Source: Alphaproteobacteria bacterium
GTDB lineage: Bacteria > Pseudomonadota > Alphaproteobacteria > Rickettsiales > SXRF01
Length of the DNA stretch: 7,677 bases
Reading direction: 5' to 3'
NCBI GenBank assembly: GCA_019243895.1
Contig: JAFATP010000152.1
Coordinates: forward strand, 1 to 7,677
The notes beneath the pieces are model-generated. The model worked only from the letters and a program-made list of their open reading frames with translations. It did no database searches and was not told the DNA's origin. A program made the translations under genes and the position numbers. Numbering within the stretch: the first letter of the stretch is position 1; each line of letters starts with the position of its first letter. Shown piece by piece: positions 1 to 5,637 of this stretch.

Positions 1-6
1 CTTTCG

Positions 7-26
7 AAAAAGGAGGCACACTCCTT
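7..26 (-). terminator. Possible weak intrinsic terminator for leftward transcription
   Basis: Read on the minus strand, AAGGAG, a five-base loop and CTCCTT are followed directly by further T residues (five T in a row counting the end of the stem). This is the layout of a short Rho-independent terminator. It lies about 235 bases past the nadE stop, so it could end the long leftward operon after a 3' untranslated tail. The stem is only 6 bp and half A/T, so it would be weak. Read on the plus strand, the same hairpin contains an AGGAGG Shine-Dalgarno-like sequence, so it might instead belong to a rightward short reading frame. Confidence 0.3.
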
Positions 27-27
27 A

Positions 28-219
28 GTGGAACGAATCAACGCTCAAATATCTCCACCGGCAGCCGAATTTGTCGCTTCTAAGAAAACGCCGGGATTCT
101 ATTATGTGCGCATTCACGGGGCGTATACGGATGCCTTTACAAAATTATTTCATTCCCCCCGCGCAACCACCGCTCCTTCCTCTATCGCAGCTTCGATAAC
201 TCCTCTGCAACCTGATTGA
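28..219 (+). CDS. Doubtful small ORF, hypothetical protein (63 aa)
   Basis: I do not recognise this product. It is an open frame of 63 codons beginning at GTG, with AGGAGG 11 bases upstream, which is longer than the usual spacing. The first 40 residues look mixed (a PGFYYVRIHG stretch), while the last 20 are low-complexity Ala/Ser/Thr/Pro. There is no signal peptide, membrane segment or metal motif. It points away from the neighbouring operon, and the DNA is less GC-rich than the rest of the window. The upstream AAGGAG pairs with CTCCTT just before the start, so any ribosome site would be folded away. It may be chance open frame in an intergenic stretch. I see no other gene in 1-259. Confidence 0.15.
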   Translation: MERINAQISPPAAEFVASKKTPGFYYVRIHGAYTDAFTKLFHSPRATTAPSSIAASITPLQPD

Positions 220-259
220 ATGCCTGCGCGTTTTATTTCTCGCCGCGCACGCAGAGAGC

Positions 260-1867
260 TTAGCCTTTAAACCCGTTGGTCAGCGGATAGCGCCAGTCGC
301 GCCCGAACGTCATCGACGACACTTTCACCCCCGGCGGCAGCTGCCGGCGTTTGTATTCCGCGGTCCGTACCATCTGCATGATGCGCTCCACCATGGCGCG
401 CTCATAGCCCTCCTCTTCGATATCGTCCACGCTTAAGGACTGCTCGATGATGCGCTCCAGCACGGCGTCCAGCACCGGGTAAGGCGGCAGCTGGTCTTCG
501 TCTTTCTGATGCGGCGCCAGCTCCGCGGTGGGCGCCTTGGCGATACTGCGCTCCGGGATCAGCGGGTTGCTTTCATTGCGCCAGTGCGCAAGGCGGTATA
601 GCTGGGTTTTATACACGTCTTTCAACGGCGCATAGCCGCCGCAGGAATCGCCGTAAAGCGTGGTATAGCCCGTCGCCACTTCCGATTTATTGCTGGTGGC
701 AAGCAGCATGCGCCCGGTGGCATTGCTTAATGCCATCAGCATCAGGCCGCGCAGCCGCGCCTGGATGTTGCCGTCCACCGGCAGCGTCATGCGCCGCGCT
801 TCGGGCAGCGTGGCGGAAAGCGCCTCGTGCGCCGCCCGGCGGCACGCCTGGATGGAAACGTTCGCGGTTTCGATGCCAAGATTGGCCGACAGCGCCAGCG
901 CGTCCTCCACGCTTTCCCGGGAAGTGAACTCGGAAGGCAGAAGCACGCCCAGCACCGCTTCGCGCCCCAACGCCTCCACCGCCAGCGCGGCGGTCAGCGA
1001 AGAATCAATGCCGCCGGAGAGGCCCAGCAGCACTCCGGTGAAGCCGTTCTTACGCACATAATCGCCAAGCCCGGTGCAGAGCGCCTGCCACGTTTCTTCT
1101 TCCGGCGTTAACTCCGGCACACGCGCAACCGGTGCGGCCGCCACCACGCTTTCCGCGAAGCGCGTCGATTGCATGGTGACCTCGCCCGCCGCATTCATGG
1201 CAAATGCGCCGCCGTCGAACACAATGTCATCCTGCCCGCCCGCCAGATTCACATAGGCAATGGGCAGCTTCGCCGCCCGCGCCGCCTTGGCGCACCGCGC
1301 CTGGCGCTGCGCCATCTTGCCCACCTCGAACGGCGAGGCGTTAATCACCACCAGCGCCTGTGCACCTTTCGCGGCGAGAATGGAGGGAGCATCGGTGTAC
1401 CACACATCCTCGCATACCATGATGCCCAGCGCCCGCCGCCGCCAATGCGCCACCTCCGGCGCCGGGCCGGCATCGAAAATACGCCGCTCGTCGAACACGC
1501 CATAATTGGGCAGGTGCACCTTGCGGTGGATATGCGCAATGCCGCCGTCGTCCAGCAGCAGCGCCGCGTTATACACGTGGCCGTCCTCCTCCCACGGGCT
1601 GCCCACCAGCAGCGCCGGGCCTTTCTCCGCCGTCTCGGAAGCCAGCTGCCGCACCGCTTCCATGCAGGCATGGCGGAAGCTGGGGCGCAGCATCAAATCC
1701 TCCGGGGGATAGCCGCAGATGGAAAGCTCCGGGCACGCCAGCATCTCCGCGCCGAGCGCCCTGGCCTCGGCGCGCGCGGCGCGGATATGCATCATATTGC
1801 CGGTAATATCGCCGACGGTTGCGTTGATCTGCGCCAGCGCCAGCCATTCGAAGCCAAGCGGTTTCAT
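260..1867 (-). CDS. nadE: Glutamine-dependent NAD+ synthetase
   Basis: This 535-aa cytoplasmic enzyme makes NAD+ from nicotinic acid adenine dinucleotide, ATP and glutamine, the last step of NAD synthesis. Two domains are visible. The N-terminal nitrilase-type glutaminase (about residues 8-250) has the catalytic triad: Glu47 in CPELSICGYPPEDL, Lys116 in HRKVHLPNYGVFDE and Cys152 in GIMVCEDVWY. The C-terminal synthetase (about 262-535) has the PP-loop SGGIDSS at 284-290, the LLATSNKSE block near 388-396 and YGDSCGGYAPLKDVYK near 405-420. Length and ending (RDWRYPLTNGFKG) fit the long two-domain form used with glutamine. The ATG overlaps the etfA stop by four bases (ATGA), with GAGG ten bases upstream, so translation is probably coupled to etfA. 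It is the last gene of the operon. A nadE placed directly behind etfA is not the arrangement I know for these genes. Confidence 0.97.
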   Translation of the reverse strand: MKPLGFEWLALAQINATVGDITGNMMHIRAARAEARALGAEMLACPELSICGYPPEDLMLRPSFRHACMEAVRQLASETAEKGPALLVGSPWEEDGHVYNAALLLDDGGIAHIHRKVHLPNYGVFDERRIFDAGPAPEVAHWRRRALGIMVCEDVWYTDAPSILAAKGAQALVVINASPFEVGKMAQRQARCAKAARAAKLPIAYVNLAGGQDDIVFDGGAFAMNAAGEVTMQSTRFAESVVAAAPVARVPELTPEEETWQALCTGLGDYVRKNGFTGVLLGLSGGIDSSLTAALAVEALGREAVLGVLLPSEFTSRESVEDALALSANLGIETANVSIQACRRAAHEALSATLPEARRMTLPVDGNIQARLRGLMLMALSNATGRMLLATSNKSEVATGYTTLYGDSCGGYAPLKDVYKTQLYRLAHWRNESNPLIPERSIAKAPTAELAPHQKDEDQLPPYPVLDAVLERIIEQSLSVDDIEEEGYERAMVERIMQMVRTAEYKRRQLPPGVKVSSMTFGRDWRYPLTNGFKG

Positions 1868-2793
1868 TCTGTAAGCGCCTCTTCCAGCTTGGCAAGGGCG
1901 GTCAGCGCGTCTTCCATCAGCCCGTAATCGGCCAGGGCGAAGATGGGCGCATTGGCATCCTTATTGATGGCGACGATAACGCGGCTTTCTTTCATGCCCG
2001 CCAGATGCTGAATCGCGCCGGAAATGCCGATGGCGATGTAAAGCTCCGGCGCCACCACGCGCCCGGTCTGCCCCACTTGCAGCTCGTTGGGCGCAAAGCC
2101 CGCGTCCACCGCCGCGCGCGATGCGCCGATGGCCGCGCCCAGGCGGTCCGCCAGCGCGTTCAGGCGCTGGAAATTCTCGGCGGAGCCCAGGCCGCGCCCT
2201 CCTGAAATCACCACGCGCGCCGCCGCCAGGTCAGGCCTTCCGCCGGACGCCCGCTCGCGCGAGACGAAAGAAGAGAGCCCGGAGGGTGGCAGCGGGGTCA
2301 CGCGCTCAATCACGGCTTGTCCGCCCTCCCCCGGCGCGGGGAATGCCGTCACCCGCACCGTGAGCAAGAGGGGCTGGTGCGCGCATTGCACGGTTTCATA
2401 AGCATTGCCCGCATAAATGGGCCGCTGGAAGGTATCGGCCCCGAGAATTGCGGTCACATCCGACAGCATCGGCGCGTCCATCAGGGCGGCGGCCCGCGGC
2501 AGAATATCCCTGCCGGTGGTGGTGGACGCGGCCACGATATGCGAATAGCCCGCGCCCGCTCGCGCGATCAACGGCGCAATGTCCTCGGCCAGCGCCTCGC
2601 GGTAATGCGCCGCATCGGCGTGCAGCACCTTGGCGACGCCGCCGATCGCCGCCGCCGAGCGCGCCGCGGACGCGCCTTCTTCGGCCACCAGCACATGGAT
2701 GTCGGCGGCAAGCTGCGCCGCCGCGCCAATCGCCCTGCGCGTCGACAGGCTGATGGCGCCGCCCTCGTGTTCGGCAATCACTAATACCGTCAT
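1864..2793 (-). CDS. etfA: Electron transfer flavoprotein, alpha subunit
   Basis: This 309-aa FAD-binding subunit of ETF takes electrons from acyl-CoA and other flavin dehydrogenases and passes them to ETF:ubiquinone oxidoreductase. The N-terminal alpha/beta domain (about 1-185) starts [12 protein letters not shown] and carries the [25 protein letters not shown] block (89-113). The C-terminal FAD domain (about 190-309) shows ISGGRGLGS (196-204), [20 protein letters not shown] (241-260), [18 protein letters not shown] (262-279) and the closing DYGL (289-292). These are the standard flavin-contacting segments, all intact. Its ATG overlaps the etfB stop by four bases, and nadE overlaps its own stop in the same way, so the three are read from one message with coupled translation. 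Length is normal for a housekeeping ETF alpha. Confidence 0.97.
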   Translation of the reverse strand: MTVLVIAEHEGGAISLSTRRAIGAAAQLAADIHVLVAEEGASAARSAAAIGGVAKVLHADAAHYREALAEDIAPLIARAGAGYSHIVAASTTTGRDILPRAAALMDAPMLSDVTAILGADTFQRPIYAGNAYETVQCAHQPLLLTVRVTAFPAPGEGGQAVIERVTPLPPSGLSSFVSRERASGGRPDLAAARVVISGGRGLGSAENFQRLNALADRLGAAIGASRAAVDAGFAPNELQVGQTGRVVAPELYIAIGISGAIQHLAGMKESRVIVAINKDANAPIFALADYGLMEDALTALAKLEEALTE

Positions 2794-3542
2794 TCTATCA
2801 CCTTGGCTTCATGGCGCAGGCGCTCCACCAGCTCCGCCACGTCCTTCACCATAATACCCGGCTTGCGCGCGGGCGGCTCCTCGACGCGAATGCGCGTGAT
2901 GCGCGGGCGGATATCCACTCCCGCCGCCGCCGCTTCACGCCTGGCCACTGGCTTGGCCTTGGCCTTCATGATGCTGGGAAGCGCGGGATAGCGCGGCGTG
3001 TTCAGCCGCAGATCGGTGGTAATCACCGCAGGCAGGCGCAGGCGGAGCGTCATCAGCCCGCCGTCCACCTCGCGTGTCACATGCGCTTCCTCTCCTTCGA
3101 AATCGATTTTCGAGGCGAACGTTGCCTGCGGCCAGCCAAGCAGCCCCGCCAGCATCGGCCCGGTCTGCGCCGCGTCGTCGTCAATTGCCTGCTTGCCGAG
3201 CAGCACCACGCGCGGCTGCTCCTGCGCCGCCACTTCGCGCAGCAGCTTCGCCGCCGCCAGGTTCTGCACCGCTTCTTCCGTGTGCACATGAATGGCGCGG
3301 TCGGCGCCCATCGCCAGCGCCGTCCTCAAGGTTTCCAGCGCCGCATCGCCGCCGATGGTCACCGCCACCACTTCCACGGCCACGCCTTTTTCTTTCCATC
3401 GCACCGCCTCTTCCACCGCGATCTCGTCAAACGGATTCATGGAATGCTTGACGCCTTCTGTGGCAATGCCGCTGCCGTCCGCCTTCACGCGGACGCGCAC
3501 GTTGTAATCCACCACGCGCTTGACGCAGACCAGCACCTTCAT
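2790..3542 (-). CDS. etfB: Electron transfer flavoprotein, beta subunit
   Basis: This is the partner of EtfA: it binds AMP structurally and carries the loop that recognises client dehydrogenases. I start it at the ATG at 3542 ([14 protein letters not shown], 250 aa). The frame stays open seven codons further upstream, but this ATG matches the family N-terminus and overlaps the preceding stop as ATGA. Visible motifs are [16 protein letters not shown] (33-48), the AMP-site block [21 protein letters not shown] (116-136) and the ETF-beta signature from about 156 to 196: REVDGG, then [20 protein letters not shown], where the Leu of LPSIMK sits in the recognition loop. The sequence type is the housekeeping group I ETF used in fatty-acid and amino-acid oxidation, not the bifurcating or nitrogen-fixation forms. 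This rests on sequence pattern only. Confidence 0.97.
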   Translation of the reverse strand: MKVLVCVKRVVDYNVRVRVKADGSGIATEGVKHSMNPFDEIAVEEAVRWKEKGVAVEVVAVTIGGDAALETLRTALAMGADRAIHVHTEEAVQNLAAAKLLREVAAQEQPRVVLLGKQAIDDDAAQTGPMLAGLLGWPQATFASKIDFEGEEAHVTREVDGGLMTLRLRLPAVITTDLRLNTPRYPALPSIMKAKAKPVARREAAAAGVDIRPRITRIRVEEPPARKPGIMVKDVAELVERLRHEAKVIE

Positions 3543-4096
3543 CGGTTGGCTCCGCGCTGCCACAGCACGTCGCGCGCGCCGCCGTCGTTGAGCAGGCGCG
3601 CCAGCACGAACAGATGGTCCGAGAGCCGGTTGATGTAATGAATGGCCATGGGGTTCACCGCGTCCTCCTCCATGCAGCGCGTCATCGAACGCTCGGCGCG
3701 GCGCACCACGGTGCGCGCCACATGCAGCTGCGCCGCCACCGGCGTGCCGCCCGGCAGCACGAACGAGTCCAGCGGCTTGAGCGCGGCGTTCATGGCGTCG
3801 ATCTCATGCTCCAGCCGCGTCACCTGCGTCTGCAGGATGCGCAGATCCTTCTCGCCCAGCCCCGGCGTGGCCAAATCGGCCCCCACGTCGAATAGGTCGT
3901 GCTGGATGCGCAGCAGCATGGCGTCGTGCTCTCCCGGCGTCAGATGCGCGCGCGCCACGCCGATGGCGCTGTTGGCCTCGTCCACATCGCCATAGGCGTC
4001 CACGCGGGCGCTGTGCTTGGGCACGCGGACGCCGCCGATCAGGCCGGTGGTGCCGTCATCGCCGGTGCGGGTATAAATCTTGTTCAGCTTAACCAT
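3539..4096 (-). CDS. pduO: PduO-type ATP:cob(I)alamin adenosyltransferase
   Basis: This 185-aa enzyme transfers the 5'-deoxyadenosyl group of ATP to cob(I)alamin, giving adenosylcobalamin, the cofactor of methylmalonyl-CoA mutase and related enzymes. The N-terminal ATP loop [17 protein letters not shown] spans 6-22. Helix segments follow with [12 protein letters not shown] (35-46), DSFVLPGGT (110-118, with Phe112 in the position that promotes four-coordinate corrinoid in this family), [12 protein letters not shown] (127-138) and [13 protein letters not shown] (155-167). All hallmark residues are present, so it should be active. Its ATG overlaps the end of the HIG1-like gene by eight bases, and its stop overlaps etfB as ATGA. 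Linkage of this enzyme with etfBA is, to my knowledge, common in alphaproteobacteria. A cobalamin-riboswitch-controlled receptor lies about 1.5 kb upstream on the same strand. Confidence 0.95.
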   Translation of the reverse strand: MVKLNKIYTRTGDDGTTGLIGGVRVPKHSARVDAYGDVDEANSAIGVARAHLTPGEHDAMLLRIQHDLFDVGADLATPGLGEKDLRILQTQVTRLEHEIDAMNAALKPLDSFVLPGGTPVAAQLHVARTVVRRAERSMTRCMEEDAVNPMAIHYINRLSDHLFVLARLLNDGGARDVLWQRGANR

Positions 4097-4274
4097 GACG
4101 CGAAAGAAACGCCGCCAGCAGCAACAGCACCGTTCCCTGCAGCACCACGCGGCAGATCATCAGCCGGTTGCTGCGGCGCGGATTGGTGCCGCGCATCATA
4201 TTGATAACCCCCGCGATCAGCACGCCAAGCGTGACGAACATCAGAAACAGGATGACAAAATCGATGGCGCTCAT
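4089..4274 (-). CDS. Small twin-transmembrane HIG1-like protein
   Basis: This 61-aa inner-membrane protein has two hydrophobic helices (about residues 5-26 and 41-58) joined by a basic loop containing RGTNPRRSNRLM and then CRVVLQG. The spacing of Arg and Gln in the loop and second helix resembles the HIG1/hypoxia-induced domain. In mitochondria such proteins associate with cytochrome oxidase and the bc1 complex; in alphaproteobacteria they are annotated as twin transmembrane proteins beside the adenosyltransferase and etf genes. The start is the ATG at 4274, which overlaps the zinc-finger stop as ATGA. A longer in-frame reading upstream runs through the zinc-finger gene and is spurious. Family assignment is by pattern and neighbourhood; the bacterial role is inferred to be respiratory-complex assembly or stability, not shown. 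Confidence 0.8.
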   Translation of the reverse strand: MSAIDFVILFLMFVTLGVLIAGVINMMRGTNPRRSNRLMICRVVLQGTVLLLLAAFLSRHG

Positions 4275-4447
4275 GCATGGGCGGAATGCCCGCCCTCCAC
4301 CTGCTGCCACGTGCGGCTGCAATAGGGGCAGACCACCAAGCCGGTTTCGCTTTCGATATGCAGAAACACGCGCGGATGGCCCCCCGTCTCGGCGCTGCCG
4401 TCGCACCAGATTTCCGTGGAGGTGGTGGGAATGATATCGCGTTCCAT
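4271..4447 (-). CDS. CHCC-type zinc-finger protein (NDUFS6-like)
   Basis: This 58-aa cytoplasmic protein has a single zinc site: Cys15, His24, Cys40 and Cys43 (WCDG, GGHPRVFLHI, VVCPYCSRTW), spacing C-x8-H-x15-C-x2-C. That is the CHCC zinc-finger family, whose mitochondrial member is complex I accessory subunit NDUFS6. I choose the ATG at 4447 (MERDII). An in-frame ATG twelve bases upstream overlaps the proposed -10 box and so would lie outside the transcript. No Shine-Dalgarno sequence precedes 4447, and the predicted transcription start is about one base before it, suggesting leaderless translation. It is the first gene of the six-gene operon. A role in complex I or another respiratory complex is inferred from the family. 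Confidence 0.85.
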   Translation of the reverse strand: MERDIIPTTSTEIWCDGSAETGGHPRVFLHIESETGLVVCPYCSRTWQQVEGGHSAHA

Positions 4448-4454
4448 GCGCCGA

Positions 4455-4482
4455 TTCATACCACGCCGCCGCCGCGCGTCAA
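4455..4482 (-). promoter_or_regulatory. Candidate sigma-70-type promoter of the zinc-finger/etf/nadE operon
   Basis: On the minus strand TTGACG (4482-4477) and TATGAA (4460-4455) are separated by 16 bases, matching the housekeeping consensus at 5 of 6 and 4 of 6 positions. The -10 box ends seven bases before the ATG at 4447, so the transcript would begin at or next to the start codon. A GC-rich 6-bp inverted repeat (4470-4475 with 4483-4488) places the -35 box in its loop. It has no T tract, so it is not a terminator for the transglycosylase gene upstream, and read-through into the operon remains possible. Confidence 0.5.
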
Positions 4483-4507
4483 GCGGCGCAGCCCTTGGCA
4501 TTCAGAA

Positions 4508-5485
4508 CTAATCGTTGAAAATAAAGCGCGGACCGCTGGTTTTGGGCGCATCGCTGCTCTTGCCGCTGGCGGAGATATGAATAACATGCGCCGGCGGCAC
4601 CGTGTCAGAAGGCTTGGCCGTGGCATCCGCCACCGTCAGCACGGCGGGCGTGGCGGCCTGTGCCGTCGCCGCCGTAGGAGTCACCGTGGCAGCCGCGGGC
4701 ATCAATTCCGCCGGCTTGATCTCCGGCCGCACCATGATCACGCCGTTTTCCCGCGCGCCCTCGCTGCCATTTTTAACCGAAATGACATGCATCCGCACCG
4801 CGTTGGGCGCGGCCTGCCGCGATTTGGCGGCGTGAACGGAACCGGCAGGAGCCGGCGGGGAATGATCCGCCGCCTGCGCCGCCGCGTCGGCAAGCTGCGT
4901 TTCGCCGCCGCCGTTCAGCCGCGCGTTGCGCACGCGTTCGATGATGGTGTACCAGCGGTCATAGACCCGGCTCACGTAATCCGCGCCGAACACCGGCGTG
5001 CGCGAATGATAAGCCGCTGCTGCGTTTTTCCAGGATTTAAGCTCCTCGAACAGCGTGCGCAGAAACGATGCGGCATAGGCCACGTTGGTTTCCGGCTCGA
5101 ACGCGTCCTCCAGCGAGGCGAACGCCTCCGGATGATGCATCAAATTCACCTGCATGCAACCCACGTCGATGCTCTTGATGCCTTGCGCGTGCAGCTTCTG
5201 CACTGCCTTGATGGCCTCCTGCTTGGACTCGAAGAAATAACCCTTGCCTTCGGCGTTAATGGTCCATGGCCACGGCACCGCGATTTTCAGGCCGTCGTGC
5301 CAGCGGCCGGATTCGGTGGAGGCGATGGCGGAGAGCAGATGCACGGGAATGCCGTATTGGCGCTCATAGCGCGGCAGATGCACGGTGCATTGCTTGGCGC
5401 CTTCGATCAGCGGATCGGCGACATAAGCGAAGGCGGGAGCAACCCCCGTCAATGCCAGCATGACGCCAAGAAGAATTTTACGCAA
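4508..5485 (-). CDS. Exported lytic transglycosylase, SLT domain, with Ala/Pro-rich tail
   Basis: This 325-aa periplasmic enzyme is predicted to cleave peptidoglycan between MurNAc and GlcNAc, leaving 1,6-anhydro ends. I start it at TTG 5485: GGGAG lies eight bases upstream and the start yields a textbook Sec signal peptide (RKILLGVMLALTGVAPAFA, cleavage after residue 20). The SLT/GH23 fold spans about 25-185: catalytic Glu58 in IASTESGRW, then VGCMQVNL (108-115), NVAYAASFLRTLFEEL (134-149) and AAAYHSRTPVFGADYV (157-171). Cys33 and Cys110 are the only cysteines of the mature protein and could form a disulfide. Residues 190-325 are Ala/Pro/Thr-rich and probably disordered, ending in GPRFIFND; this tail has no domain I recognise. 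Related enzymes act in wall turnover, flagellar or secretion-system assembly, but no such genes are nearby. Confidence 0.88.
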   Translation of the reverse strand: MRKILLGVMLALTGVAPAFAYVADPLIEGAKQCTVHLPRYERQYGIPVHLLSAIASTESGRWHDGLKIAVPWPWTINAEGKGYFFESKQEAIKAVQKLHAQGIKSIDVGCMQVNLMHHPEAFASLEDAFEPETNVAYAASFLRTLFEELKSWKNAAAAYHSRTPVFGADYVSRVYDRWYTIIERVRNARLNGGGETQLADAAAQAADHSPPAPAGSVHAAKSRQAAPNAVRMHVISVKNGSEGARENGVIMVRPEIKPAELMPAAATVTPTAATAQAATPAVLTVADATAKPSDTVPPAHVIHISASGKSSDAPKTSGPRFIFND

Positions 5486-5514
5486 TGCGCAGACTCCCAC
5501 CCTTTTAACCCGGA

Positions 5515-5542
5515 ACCATACTGCCAGTATTACCCGGCACAA
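5515..5542 (-). promoter_or_regulatory. Candidate promoter of the lytic transglycosylase
   Basis: On the minus strand TTGTGC (5542-5537) and TATGGT (5520-5515) are 16 bases apart, each matching the housekeeping consensus at 4 of 6 positions. Transcription would start near 5508, leaving a leader of about 22 bases that contains GGGAG at 5498-5494 and the TTG start at 5485. The boxes are individually weak, so the assignment rests on spacing and position. Confidence 0.35.
5518..5530. promoter_or_regulatory. Perfect 13-bp palindrome, possible operator
   Basis: ATACTG and CAGTAT form a perfect inverted repeat around a single central base. It covers the spacer and the upstream half of the proposed -10 box of the transglycosylase promoter, where a dimeric repressor would block polymerase. 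The arms are too close together for a good RNA hairpin, which favours a protein-binding DNA site. I cannot assign a regulator. Confidence 0.35.
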
Positions 5543-5582
5543 GTTAATTATTCATTGCCATAAAGGAAAGGAGAGCAAGGAA

Positions 5583-5610
5583 AGTGCCAGGAACAACGCC
5601 TCCCGGCACT
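5583..5610 (-). terminator. Probable intrinsic terminator of the BtuB-type receptor gene
   Basis: On the minus strand AGTGCC, three unpaired bases (GGG), AGG, a seven-base loop, CCT and GGCACT fold into a bulged 9-bp stem, followed directly by the pyrimidine-rich TTCCTTGC. It begins 27 bases after the receptor stop codon, the expected place for a terminator. The T tract is interrupted by C, so termination may be partial. It separates the receptor transcript from the transglycosylase promoter. Confidence 0.5.
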
Positions 5611-5637
5611 CCGCTTTCAATTCGGAAGCCCGATTCT

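Noticed and set aside
72..115. TTGTCG ... TATTAT as a rightward promoter in the left intergenic region
   Set aside because: The two hexamers are 23 bases apart, too far for a housekeeping promoter.
220..259. Partly inverted CTGCG/CGCAG sequences right after nadE, considered as its terminator
   Set aside because: The arms are short, interrupted and separated by a long loop, and no T run follows on the minus strand.
1169..1927. Plus-strand open frame of 252 codons opposite nadE and the end of etfA
   Set aside because: It lies antisense to well-motivated genes, its residues are dominated by Arg, His, Ala and Gln, and no ribosome site or family pattern is visible.
4470..4488. GC-rich hairpin just after the transglycosylase stop, considered as its terminator
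   Set aside because: It has no T tract downstream and its loop is the -35 box of the next operon, so the promoter reading is simpler.
5486..5542. A 19-codon upstream extension of the transglycosylase starting at TTG 5542
   Set aside because: That TTG coincides with the proposed -35 box, the added residues would precede the signal peptide, and no ribosome site lies before it.
4277..5563. Long plus-strand open frame (428 codons) opposite the transglycosylase and the zinc-finger gene
   Set aside because: Its product is rich in Arg, His and Gly with no domain pattern, while the opposite strand has clear signal-peptide, SLT and CHCC motifs. It is a by-product of GC-rich codon use.
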